A stretch of DNA of 64,000 nt from Chitinophaga pinensis. GTDB lineage: Bacteria; Bacteroidota; Bacteroidia; UKL13-3. Position numbers and translations under genes: made by a program. The notes below the pieces were generated by a model, which was given only the letters and a program-made list of their open reading frames with translations, had not been told where the DNA came from and did not search any database. The number at the start of each line of letters is the position of its first letter. The stretch's first letter is position 1. Shown in pieces: positions 1 through 7,446 of the stretch. Location: NCBI GenBank assembly GCA_945898275.1, contig CAMDHZ010000012.1:1-64000 (forward strand), written 5' to 3'.

Positions 1-221
1 TAAAGTCAGTTTATCTCTCCATACACGAAGCGTCAAAATCATGGACTTTACCAATAAAAAATTGGGGCCAAATAGTCAGTCAATTTATTATTATGTTTGA
101 AGACAGAATTAATCCTTAAATTAATTTACACACTTTTTGGGATGGTGTCGGGATGACTTTTTTTTGCTAACACGCTCACATTCAATATTTCTCCTCACTC
201 GTGCTCTAAACTTTTTATGTA

Positions 222-508
222 GCAGCTTCCCACCATTTGGATAGTAGCTTCCCACCATTTGGGTAGTTGCTTCACACTATTTGGGTAGTTGCTTCCCACC
301 ATTTGGGTAGCAGCTTCCCACCATTTGGGTAGTTGCTTCCCACCATTTGTATAGTTGCTTCCCACCATTTGTATAGTTGCTTCCCACCATTTGGGTAGTT
401 GCTTCCCACCATTTATATAGTTGCTTCCCACCATTTGTATAGTTGCTTCCCACCATTTGTATAGTTGCTTCCCACCATTTGGGTAGTAGCTTCCCACCAT
501 TTGTGGAG
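222..508. repeat. 22-bp minisatellite, about 13 tandem copies
   Basis: Tandem units of 22 bp with core GCTTCCCACCATTTG and a variable 4-5 base joint (GGTAGTT, TATAGTT, GGTAGCA). One unit is degenerate (TTCACACTATTT). Because 22 is not a multiple of three, all three frames of one strand repeat the same 22-residue peptide, so the long minus-strand reading frame over the array is a by-product and not a gene. The first 220 bases of the window show nothing I recognise. The array abuts the REP-like hairpins that lead to the transposase at 1006. Confidence 0.9.
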
Positions 509-534
509 TGGCTGTTGTTGGGGGCTTAAACTCT

Positions 535-990
535 GCCCCATCGGGGCTAACTGTTTGTAGCACATGTTAATATAATACCAATAACAGAACGCTCCGATGG
601 AGCTTTGTTTAAATTCAAATCTTTTCCTACAAACAGGATGCTCCGATGGAGCTATAAAAGCAATAATTAATAATTCTGCCCCATCGGGGCTAACTGTTTG
701 TAGCAACACATCAATCACAATTAAAATAGCTCCGTAGGAGCGACCTGTTAATCTTTTCCTACAAACAGGATGCTCCTACGGAGCTATAAAAGCACTAAAT
801 AATAATTATGTCAAATGGAGCTAAAAATGTAATAATTAACATTTCAGCCCCATTGGGGCTAACTGTTTGTAGCAACGCATCATTCACAATTAAAATAGCT
901 CCGTAGGAGCGACCTGTTAATCTTTTCCTACAAACAGGATGCTCCCCTGGAGCTATAAATGCAATAATTAATAATTTTGCTACCTAGGAG
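535..990. repeat. Mosaic array of REP-like hairpins (BIME-like)
   Basis: About ten short palindromes of two kinds: GCCCCATYGGGGC (535, 678, 847) and GCTCCnnnGGAGC (591, 640, 729, 772, 898, 941), plus decayed ones near 811 and 979. They are joined by conserved linkers CTGTTTGTAG (551) and its reverse complement CTACAAACAG (627), each recurring, so neighbouring hairpins are in opposite orientation as in bacterial interspersed mosaic elements. The array stops directly before the RAYT-type transposase at 1006. In RAYT families such hairpins are the DNA recognised by the transposase; here that role is inferred from position. Confidence 0.85.
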
Positions 991-1005
991 CTAAATGTTA
1001 ATAAA

Positions 1006-1470
1006 ATGCCAAACACCTATACCCAAATCTATATGCAAATTGTATTTGCTGTAAAAGGCAGACAAAACCTAATTGCAAAACAAAACAGAGAAGAACTGCA
1101 CCAATACATTACAGGCATTGTGCAAAATAGAGATCAAAAAATGCTATCAATTTTTGCAATGCCAGACCATATACATTTATTGGTAGGTATCAAACCAAAC
1201 ATTACAATATCTGATTTGGTTAGAGATATAAAATCTGGATCTTCCAAATTTATTAATGATAGCCAATGGAATAATGGAAAATTTAATTGGCAAGAAGGTT
1301 ATGGTGCTTTCTCTTACTCAAAAAGCCAAATTGACAAGGTTTGTAAATATATTTTGAATCAAGAAAAGCATCATGAAAAACAAACTTTTAAAGAAGAATA
1401 CATTAATTTTTTAAATAAATTTGAGGTTGAATTCAATGAAAAATATTTGTTTGATTGGATACCCTTATAG
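1006..1470 (+). CDS. IS200-like / REP-associated tyrosine transposase (RAYT)
   Basis: Single-domain Y1-type HUH transposase of 154 residues. The HUH pair is H55-I-H57 in PDHIHLLV, and the likely nucleophile is Y115 in CKYILNQEKHH, a region also carrying the N/Q pair typical of the family. Y1 enzymes cut and join single-stranded DNA through a 5'-phosphotyrosine; RAYTs act on REP hairpins. No tnpB neighbour and no IS-like ends are seen. The hairpin array at 535-990 lies immediately upstream on the same strand, which favours a RAYT over an autonomous IS200. A second member at 6488 has its HUH and Tyr residues at identical positions but only moderate identity. The gene appears intact. Confidence 0.88.
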   Translation: MPNTYTQIYMQIVFAVKGRQNLIAKQNREELHQYITGIVQNRDQKMLSIFAMPDHIHLLVGIKPNITISDLVRDIKSGSSKFINDSQWNNGKFNWQEGYGAFSYSKSQIDKVCKYILNQEKHHEKQTFKEEYINFLNKFEVEFNEKYLFDWIPL

Positions 1471-1540
1471 GACAAAATTCATTACAGCCCGCACCCATCA
1501 CCCAACTTGCTTTTTAACTTTTAACCAATACTTTTGGTTG

Positions 1541-1550
1541 GGTTCGAACC
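1541..1550. repeat. First of 17 copies of palindrome GGTTYRAACC
   Basis: Exact matches to GGTTYRAACC start at 1541, 10042, 12115, 12158, 13994, 18186, 18552, 26038, 26435, 33602, 39795, 42354, 42488, 52452, 55486, 60736 and 61394. Fourteen of them fit the longer YGGTTYRAACCR. Eleven lie in intact genes, six between genes or in relics. This copy sits 13 bases before the YdeI-family start codon. Single-mismatch relatives are also frequent (for example 19621, 38229, 46735, 47290, 60132). The function is unknown; see the finding. Confidence 0.9.
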
Positions 1551-1562
1551 AAAAATAAAAAA

Positions 1563-2159
1563 ATGGAAAAAGAGATTGAAACCTTTAGCCCTGAAAGCCG
1601 CAAAGCTTGGCGCGATTGGCTCACAGCTAACCACGACAAAAAACAATCTATATGGCTAATTTACTACAAAAAGAAATCAAATATACCAAGCATTCTGTAT
1701 AATGAAGCCGTTGATGAAGCCCTATGTTTTGGTTGGATAGATAGCAAATCAAAACCCATAGATGACGAAAAATTCATGCAGTTTTTTACAAAGAGAAAGG
1801 AGAAAAGTGTTTGGTCTAAAATTAACAAAGAGAAAATTGCACGTCTCACGCAAGAAGGGCTAATGACCAAGGCAGGACTTGCTATTATAGAAAAGGCAAA
1901 AGAAAATGGCTCGTGGACCATCTTGGATCAGGCAGAAGCACTAACGATTCCTGACGACCTAGAAAATGCCTTTCTCTTGAAGCCAAAAGCAAAGGAATAC
2001 TTTTTAAGTTTGAGTAGGTCTGATAAAAGGAATATTTTGCAATGGCTGGTATTGGCTAAACGGGCAGAAACAAGGCAAAATAGAATTTCAGAAATAGTTG
2101 AACTTGCCAATGTTAACCAAAAACCTAAGCAATTTATGGGAAGAAAAGTCCTAAAGTAG
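1563..2159 (+). CDS. YdeI/OmpD-associated (OmdA) family protein
   Basis: A soluble protein of 198 residues, recognised by family resemblance: N-terminal ESRKAWRDWLTANHDKKQS, the EALCFGWIDSKSK stretch around residues 52-64, FTKRKEKSVWSKINKEK, and a C-terminal helical part with DKRNILQWLVLAKRAETR. These match the YdeI/OmdA family, tied in a few species to antimicrobial-peptide or bacteriocin protection. The biochemical role is unknown. It has no signal peptide, so it is cytoplasmic. The gene stands alone after the RAYT unit, with a GGTTCGAACC palindrome just upstream of its ATG. Confidence 0.8.
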   Translation: MEKEIETFSPESRKAWRDWLTANHDKKQSIWLIYYKKKSNIPSILYNEAVDEALCFGWIDSKSKPIDDEKFMQFFTKRKEKSVWSKINKEKIARLTQEGLMTKAGLAIIEKAKENGSWTILDQAEALTIPDDLENAFLLKPKAKEYFLSLSRSDKRNILQWLVLAKRAETRQNRISEIVELANVNQKPKQFMGRKVLK

Positions 2160-2274
2160 GTAGACATCAAAAACAAAATTCATTAAAGCTGCCCCCCTCG
2201 ACTTCGCTGTCTTTAGGACCTTAATGCGGGGACCTTAATGCTGGGATTTTACCAAAGTAACAAAACGGAAGGAA

Positions 2275-2305
2275 AGGAAGGGACTATTTGAGCATAGTCC
2301 TTCCC
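2275..2305 (-). terminator. Probable terminator of the PKD-repeat gene
   Basis: GGACTAT at 2281-2287 pairs with ATAGTCC at 2294-2300 around a 6-base loop, directly after the stop codon of the minus-strand PKD gene. On that strand the hairpin is followed by a pyrimidine-rich tract rather than a clean T run, so the call is tentative. Confidence 0.4.
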
Positions 2306-4428
2306 TACTTCATAATCTTTCTTATAATTTGCTCCTCGCCACTTTGTATGTGTAAAAGGTATATGCCAGTATTGTATTGACTCATGTCTAGTTGAAGGGT
2401 ATTAAGGCCCATGTGTAAGCTTGAGCTATTTTCTATTACAACTCTACCCGATAGGTCGATTAAGCGAATGGTAGCATCTTGAGCACGGTTAACATTAAGT
2501 TCTACTTGCAACATTTTTTCAACCGGATTCGGATAAATTGAAGTTATAGTCATTTGGTTCAACCCTAAACCCGTTGAAACATTGGTTACCATTACATCTT
2601 CGCAATGCATATCAGAACAAGAATCACTGCTATTTAATACACTTAAACAAACGCTATAGGTTCCATTTTGAGTGAAAATATGTTGTCCATTGGCGTCTTG
2701 ACTAAAGGTTCCATCGCCAAAATTCCAGTTAGAAACTACGCCTGTTCCAGAGATACTGCTAAATTCAAATTTGCCTGAGCTAGTATTATCAGGTGTAAAC
2801 GAAAAATCTGCTGCACATTGTTGTTGGGTTACGTTTCCAGGGAATAACACGCTCACACAATAAGAGCTTTTGCAATTGGTATCAAGCATGTTTACAACAT
2901 ACAAACATGCTGTGTGCCAACCCGGACTCATAAAATTATGCTCAACATTTGTAGTGGTAATTGGTGCACCACCATCAAATACCCAACGGTATTGCAATGG
3001 ACTTCCTGCAGAGCGATTTACAAAACGGTAGCTGCTGGTATTGCCAATTCTTTCATAATCAAATGAGGCAACACACGCAATTGGATTGCTATTTCCGGTA
3101 TTAAATGTTTTGCAAGTAGTGCTTTTGCAAAGCGTATCATTACCGGGGCTAATGTTATAAATGGTTAAGCAAACTGTTTTTGAGCCCAATGTAGCAAAAT
3201 TGTGAAGTGGATTGCAATTGTCTGAAGAGGTTCCATCCCCAAAATTGTAAACACAACGGGTATGGGTGCCAGTAGAAGTATTGGCAAACCTCACATAATG
3301 CGGATTTGCACCAACGCTATCACTTTTAATGATATTGAAATTTGCGTTGCAACCTCCATTTGAACCAACCAGGATGCTGTCGCAAATGGTTTGAACACAA
3401 GTAGAGTCTTTCTTAGTTATTTTTAAGCAAACTTTATATTTACCGTTGTTTAAGTAGGTTCTAAAGGTAAGTCTGCTGTCTGAAGAAGTTCCATCGCCAA
3501 AGGTCCATAAGTACCTGTAATTGGTATCATTTAAAGTGGCTGTAAAATATTTTTTCTTGCTGTTTGTTGGGTCATTTTGCTTGGTCCAATTGGCATTGCA
3601 GGTAACAGGGGTTTCAATAGTAATGCTATCGCAAATGGTTTGAACACAAGTAGAGTCTTTCTTAGTTACTTTTAAGCAAACCTTGTATTTACCACCTGTT
3701 GCATAGGTATGAAAGGTAAGTCTGCTATCTGATGAAGTATTGTCGCCAAAGGTCCATAAGTACCTGTAATTTGTATCATTTAAAGTGGCTGTAAAATATT
3801 TTTTCTTGCTGTTTGTTGGGTCATTTTGCTTGGTCCAATTGGCATTGCAATTTGTGTTTGAACCAACCAAGATGCTATCACAAATGGTTTGAACACAAGT
3901 AGAATCTTTTTTAGTTACTTTTAAGCAAACTTTGTATTTACCTGAATTGGCATAGGTGCGAAAGGTAAGTCTGCTATCCGAAGAAGTACCATCCCCAAAA
4001 GTCCATAAGTACCTATAATTGGTATCATTTAAGGTAGCTGTAAAATAGATTTTCTTGCTGTTTGTAGGGTCATTTTGTTTGGTCCAATTGGCATTGCAAT
4101 TTGTATTTGACCCAACCGTAATGCTATCACAAATGGTTTGAACACAAGTAGAGTCTTTCTTAGTTACTTTTAAGCAAACTTTGTATTTACCCGAATTGGC
4201 ATAAATACGAAAAGTAAGTCTGCTATCGGATGAAGTTCCATCACCAAAAGTCCATAAATACCTGTAATTGGTATCATTTAAAGCAGCTGTAAAATAGACC
4301 TTTTTGTTGTTTGAAGGATCATTTTGCTTAGACCAATTGGCATTGCATAAGTTCTGAGCACTGATTTCGCTCAGAGAAATGAAGGCAAAAAGAAAAAATA
4401 ACGCGTTGAGTAGTGAGTGTTTTTTCAT
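2305..4428 (-). CDS. Secreted PKD-repeat protein with T9SS sorting domain
   Basis: A surface or secreted protein of 707 residues. A signal peptide covers residues 1-24 (hydrophobic, ending ISAQ). Four near-identical units of about 83 residues follow, each opening with CNANWTKQNDP and carrying the PKD signature YLWTFGDGTSSDS and a C..TICDS end. Three more divergent PKD domains come next (YNFGDGTSSDN, YRWVFDGGAP, SNWNFGDGTFS). The C-terminal 80 residues (ITSIYPNPVEKMLQ to EEQIIRKIMK) are a type A T9SS sorting domain. PKD domains are beta-sandwich spacers in adhesins and surface enzymes; no catalytic domain is seen. The repeats carry regular Cys residues and are alike at DNA level (about 3350-4400), implying recent duplication or gene conversion. 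It is monocistronic. Confidence 0.88.
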   Translation of the reverse strand: MKKHSLLNALFFLFAFISLSEISAQNLCNANWSKQNDPSNNKKVYFTAALNDTNYRYLWTFGDGTSSDSRLTFRIYANSGKYKVCLKVTKKDSTCVQTICDSITVGSNTNCNANWTKQNDPTNSKKIYFTATLNDTNYRYLWTFGDGTSSDSRLTFRTYANSGKYKVCLKVTKKDSTCVQTICDSILVGSNTNCNANWTKQNDPTNSKKKYFTATLNDTNYRYLWTFGDNTSSDSRLTFHTYATGGKYKVCLKVTKKDSTCVQTICDSITIETPVTCNANWTKQNDPTNSKKKYFTATLNDTNYRYLWTFGDGTSSDSRLTFRTYLNNGKYKVCLKITKKDSTCVQTICDSILVGSNGGCNANFNIIKSDSVGANPHYVRFANTSTGTHTRCVYNFGDGTSSDNCNPLHNFATLGSKTVCLTIYNISPGNDTLCKSTTCKTFNTGNSNPIACVASFDYERIGNTSSYRFVNRSAGSPLQYRWVFDGGAPITTTNVEHNFMSPGWHTACLYVVNMLDTNCKSSYCVSVLFPGNVTQQQCAADFSFTPDNTSSGKFEFSSISGTGVVSNWNFGDGTFSQDANGQHIFTQNGTYSVCLSVLNSSDSCSDMHCEDVMVTNVSTGLGLNQMTITSIYPNPVEKMLQVELNVNRAQDATIRLIDLSGRVVIENSSSLHMGLNTLQLDMSQYNTGIYLLHIQSGEEQIIRKIMK

Positions 4429-4570
4429 TGAGTTTAAACTTAAAGGTTATACGTAAATCCCTAAAAATCAAATCGAAGTTAGTAGAATTATTTAATAATA
4501 CAAATTTTCAAACATCACTTATTATTTTTAAGAAGCCATTAAGTTTTCTAAACCGTACCATTCGGGGTTT

Positions 4571-4585
4571 GGTTCAAATTGAACC
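4571..4585. repeat. Extended variant of the GGTTYRAACC palindrome
   Basis: GGTTCAAATTGAACC flanked by TTT and AAAAA, in the gap between the divergent/terminal regions of the PKD gene and the acetyltransferase. It has the same GGTT...AACC arms as the 17 exact copies but a longer centre, and lies about 20 bases beyond the stop of the downstream gene. Confidence 0.6.
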
Positions 4586-4603
4586 AAAAAACCTTTCTGT
4601 TAA

Positions 4604-5755
4604 TTAATCTTTAAATGGACTTCTCTCCTGCCAAACAATTTTTGGTTCTAGGTAATTGAATGCACACTCAAAAATACAATCAATAATAAAATTACCATGT
4701 TTAGCAAAGCCATACATTTCTTGTGGTTTGGCACCTATAGAACTTTTTATTTCTAAAGCAGTTCTTCCAAATTCGATTGTTTTAAACCCGGCATTTATGC
4801 CATGCATAAGCATATCATAAAGCATATTTAAGTATAACATTTTTTCACGCTGAACAGAATCATCATAGCCTAAAAAGTAAGTATCTATAGCTTTTCCATT
4901 GTGGAATAGGGAATAAAACCCGATTAACTTTCCATCTAAAAAATAGCCATATAAAAGAAACTTATCATTCATTAACGATTTAATCACACCAAAGTGGTTT
5001 TTAGCAAGAAAGAAGGTATTGAAATGCGCGTGTTTAGCCACATGAAGGTACAAATCATAAATTTCGTTTTCATACTTAAGGATATCCTCTAGGTTTAAGG
5101 CTCTTTTCTCAATACCTTCCGATTTCTTCCTAGCGCGCTTGTATTGGTCGCGGTATTTTTTAGCTAAAGCTTGAATATAATCTTGCTCTGTATTCCACTG
5201 AAGAGGAATATCAAATACCATATTGGGCTGAGTAGTAAATTGAAAGTACTTATGAAACCCCGCTTTCAAGAAGATCTCAGCATCTGAATTCACAAAATCT
5301 TTGAAAGTGGTAACATGTACTTGTATTCCTTTGTGTTTAAAAATTTCTTTCAGCTTTTCAGCGGCTAACTTCAGTGTCTTTACCGCTTCAATTTTATCTA
5401 TTGTGTCAGAAAATATAAAAGCATTTTGACCCGTAAACATATTGTTACCAATGATGAGAATATGGGCATTGAGGTTTTTAAACACAATATTTCTAACAAC
5501 AGATACTTTGTGGTTATCCCTACTTCCAAAAGAATCTAATTGGTTTAGGTTCAGAAATTGTGAAAGAGCAATTCCAACTAAAGTTTCATTTTGGTATACC
5601 CCAATATAATGACAAATCATATTTGGTGGAGCCGATTGCTCTAAAACTTGGAGGTAGGCGTTTGATAAAAATACATTTTCGGCACCTAATACATTCCATG
5701 CTAATGGGAGTTCCGAAACCTTATTAAAAATTTTGAAAGAGTAGGTTGTTTTCAA
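4604..5755 (-). CDS. GNAT/FemAB-like (BioF2-type) acetyltransferase
   Basis: A protein of 383 residues with two GNAT-like halves. The C-terminal half (about 180-360) contains the pattern of the acetyltransferase_6/BioF2 family: KKYRDQYKRARKK, then FLLYGYFLDGKLIGFYSLFHNGK, YFLGYDDSVQ and FKTIEFGRTALEIKSSIGA. Such enzymes transfer acyl or aminoacyl groups; the substrate is not predictable. No signal peptide. The only sensible start is TTG at 5755, since an in-frame TAA lies two codons upstream and the next Met is about 46 codons in. The gene stands alone. Confidence 0.75.
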   Translation of the reverse strand: MKTTYSFKIFNKVSELPLAWNVLGAENVFLSNAYLQVLEQSAPPNMICHYIGVYQNETLVGIALSQFLNLNQLDSFGSRDNHKVSVVRNIVFKNLNAHILIIGNNMFTGQNAFIFSDTIDKIEAVKTLKLAAEKLKEIFKHKGIQVHVTTFKDFVNSDAEIFLKAGFHKYFQFTTQPNMVFDIPLQWNTEQDYIQALAKKYRDQYKRARKKSEGIEKRALNLEDILKYENEIYDLYLHVAKHAHFNTFFLAKNHFGVIKSLMNDKFLLYGYFLDGKLIGFYSLFHNGKAIDTYFLGYDDSVQREKMLYLNMLYDMLMHGINAGFKTIEFGRTALEIKSSIGAKPQEMYGFAKHGNFIIDCIFECAFNYLEPKIVWQERSPFKD

Positions 5756-6043
5756 TTTTTACGCTTATAGATGATTGGGTTAGCGCCGTTATCATCTTTG
5801 CGCAAACTTAAACAAAAGCTGAGTGTAGCCAAGGCGCTATTTAATTAAATCCCAAAAACATGATTTTTCATGTGACCATAAAACCCATCTTAAAACAAAA
5901 ATCTGTTGTTTTGAAAACCCATTTGCAAGAAGGAATTATAAAGAAACTTTGAGGCAATGAAACTTAAATCCCATTAAAATAGCAACAAGATTTTTAGAAT
6001 GAGAAATCCAGGCAAAAATTCAGGTAATTAAATTTAAACTGTT

Positions 6044-6453
6044 ATGAAAAACGAAATTATTACTTATCACATAAATGAAACATCAGAGCAAATTGAAGTA
6101 AGGATAGAAGATAATACGGTTTGGCTTACTCAATTTCAAATGGCAATTCTTTTTGGACAGACCAAACAGAATGTGAGCTTACACATAAACAATTGTTTTA
6201 AAGAAGGCGAGTTAATTTCAGCGGCAGTTGTCAAGGAATCCTTGACAACTGCCGCTGATGGTAAAAAATACAAAATTAAAAATTACAACTTAGATGTAAT
6301 TATATCTGTTGGCTATCGAGTAAAATCTATACAAGGAACCCAATTCCGAATTTGGGAGCCTCACTAAAAGATTTAGGAAGAAAATGGTTTGCCTTTTCAA
6401 AAATGAATAGCCTTTGCCAAGAGGTGCTGGTGAAGTTATGGAAATTAGTTTGA
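6044..6453 (+). pseudogene. RhuM-family relic with internal deletion
   Basis: Reads as the N-terminal RhuM domain (EIITYHINETSEQIEVRIED, then NLDVIISVGYRVKS, then FRIW at 6345-6355). It then leaves frame and stops at 6366. Two bases out of frame, the sequence continues as GASLKDLGRKWFAFSK, the C-terminal signature of the same family, to a TGA at 6451. Compared with the intact RhuM gene at 21052-21894, about 146 codons between FRIW and GASLKDLG are missing. The junction TTTGGGAGCC could come from both sides, suggesting deletion at a short repeat. Residues 1-103 would still encode a shortened N-terminal domain of 107 residues if expressed. Confidence 0.85.
6219..6257. repeat. 39-bp perfect inverted repeat inside the RhuM relic
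   Basis: Arms of 19 bp (6219-6237 and 6239-6257, beginning CAGCGGCAGTTGTC) around a single A. It lies in the coding stretch for SAAVVKESLTTAADG. The intact RhuM gene in this window lacks it. It would form a very stable hairpin in mRNA or single-stranded DNA. Confidence 0.9.
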
Positions 6454-6487
6454 TTCATATTTAAATGCGCTTCTGCACTTTAAACTC

Positions 6488-6940
6488 CTAATCCCAAACA
6501 TACTTTTCATCATATTCCACCTTATACTTTTTAAGAAAAACTCTGTATTCATCTTTAAATGAATTTTTATTATGATGTTCGTGTTGGTTTGCTATATAAG
6601 AAATTACTCTTTCAACTTGTGCCGGATTTACCGAAAACGCTCCATAACCATTCTGCCAATAAAAGTTTTCATAGCCATTGCCCTTTGTTTTTATCCACTT
6701 TGAGGAATGTGATTTTAATTCTTCCATCAACTTCATTAAAGCGATCTTTTTGGAAAGCATGCATAGTATATGTATATGATCAGTATAACCACCTACTATT
6801 ATTACTGGGCATTCAAGTTTATTACAGATACCACCTAGGTACGCATGTAATTCAGCCTCTATTGGTGGAAAAATTAAAGGTTCACGGTACTTGGTACTAA
6901 ATACAAGGTGAACATAGTTTTTTACTAATGACTGTCCCAT
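6488..6940 (-). CDS. IS200-like / REP-associated tyrosine transposase (RAYT), second copy
   Basis: A Y1 HUH transposase of 150 residues with H55-I-H57 in YTDHIHILC and predicted nucleophile Y115 in SYIANQHEHH, positions identical to those of the protein at 1006. The sequence ends FKDEYRVFLKKYKVEYDEKYVWD, again like that copy, but overall the two are clearly diverged paralogues. No tnpB or IS ends are seen. Upstream on its own strand (6978-7232) is a different set of GC-rich hairpins, repeating the arrangement of the first RAYT: hairpin array, then gene. The ORF is intact and starts at ATG 6940. Confidence 0.87.
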   Translation of the reverse strand: MGQSLVKNYVHLVFSTKYREPLIFPPIEAELHAYLGGICNKLECPVIIVGGYTDHIHILCMLSKKIALMKLMEELKSHSSKWIKTKGNGYENFYWQNGYGAFSVNPAQVERVISYIANQHEHHNKNSFKDEYRVFLKKYKVEYDEKYVWD

Positions 6941-6977
6941 AGACTATAATAATTAACTTTCAATATTCTAAACCCAA

Positions 6978-7232
6978 GCCCTGAAGGGGCGCTATACCAT
7001 AACATGGGGTATCGCCCCATGTTAGACATGTACATGGGGTATCGCCCCATGTTAGACATGTACATGGGGTATCTCCCCATGTTACACACGAATATAATGC
7101 ATCGTCCTAAAAGCCCTGAAGGGGCGTCATATCCTAACATAGGGTATCGCCTATGTTAGACACGTACATAATGCTATGTATCAAGAAGTATATAAGGTGT
7201 TTGAATCCATATCGAATACGCCCCTTAAGGGC
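6978..7232. repeat. REP-like hairpin array of the second RAYT
   Basis: Contains GCCCTGAAGGGGC-type palindromes at 6978-6990 and 7113-7125, GCCCCTTAAGGGC at 7220-7232, and three tandem 30-bp units (from 7002, 7032, 7062) each holding ACATGGGG-tatcg-CCCCATGT plus the joint TAGACATGT. A shorter relative ATAGG-gtatcg-CCTAT is at about 7139. The centre of the third unit has one change (TATCT). The loop motif differs from the array at 535-990, as expected if each transposase has its own hairpin family. From 7233 to 7446 I see nothing further. Confidence 0.85.
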
Positions 7233-7446
7233 TGTGTTAATCCAAACTAATCTTTCTGTAATAGACACTTATTCAATTCTTCTGAATACATCCTCCCTAA
7301 TCTTCATCATCGCCAAGGAAGCCTAATTTTAAAGACTTTTCCTCCCTCCTAACAAGGAAGTTAAAATAAAATCAAATTTTTAGCATAAAGATTTAAAACT
7401 GGGAAAATTATATAAGCACCACTAACTAAATCAGATTATAAAATGT

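Noticed and set aside
195..718. Minus-strand ORFs encoding KWWEAT/MVGSNY-type repeats
   Set aside because: They are produced by the 22-bp minisatellite, which repeats in every frame, and run on into REP hairpins; no independent sign of coding.
1006..1470. Autonomous IS200/IS605 element
   Set aside because: No tnpB, no defined left and right ends; hairpin array upstream fits a RAYT better.
3391..4150. Recurring GGTTTGAACA in the PKD gene as additional motif copies
   Set aside because: Lacks the second C arm and is repeated only because the PKD units are duplicated.
6559..6900. 113-residue plus-strand ORF
   Set aside because: Antisense shadow of the RAYT gene at 6488-6940.
6925..7140. Minus-strand ORF with repeated NMGRYPMYMS
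   Set aside because: Direct product of the 30-bp hairpin units of the second RAYT array.
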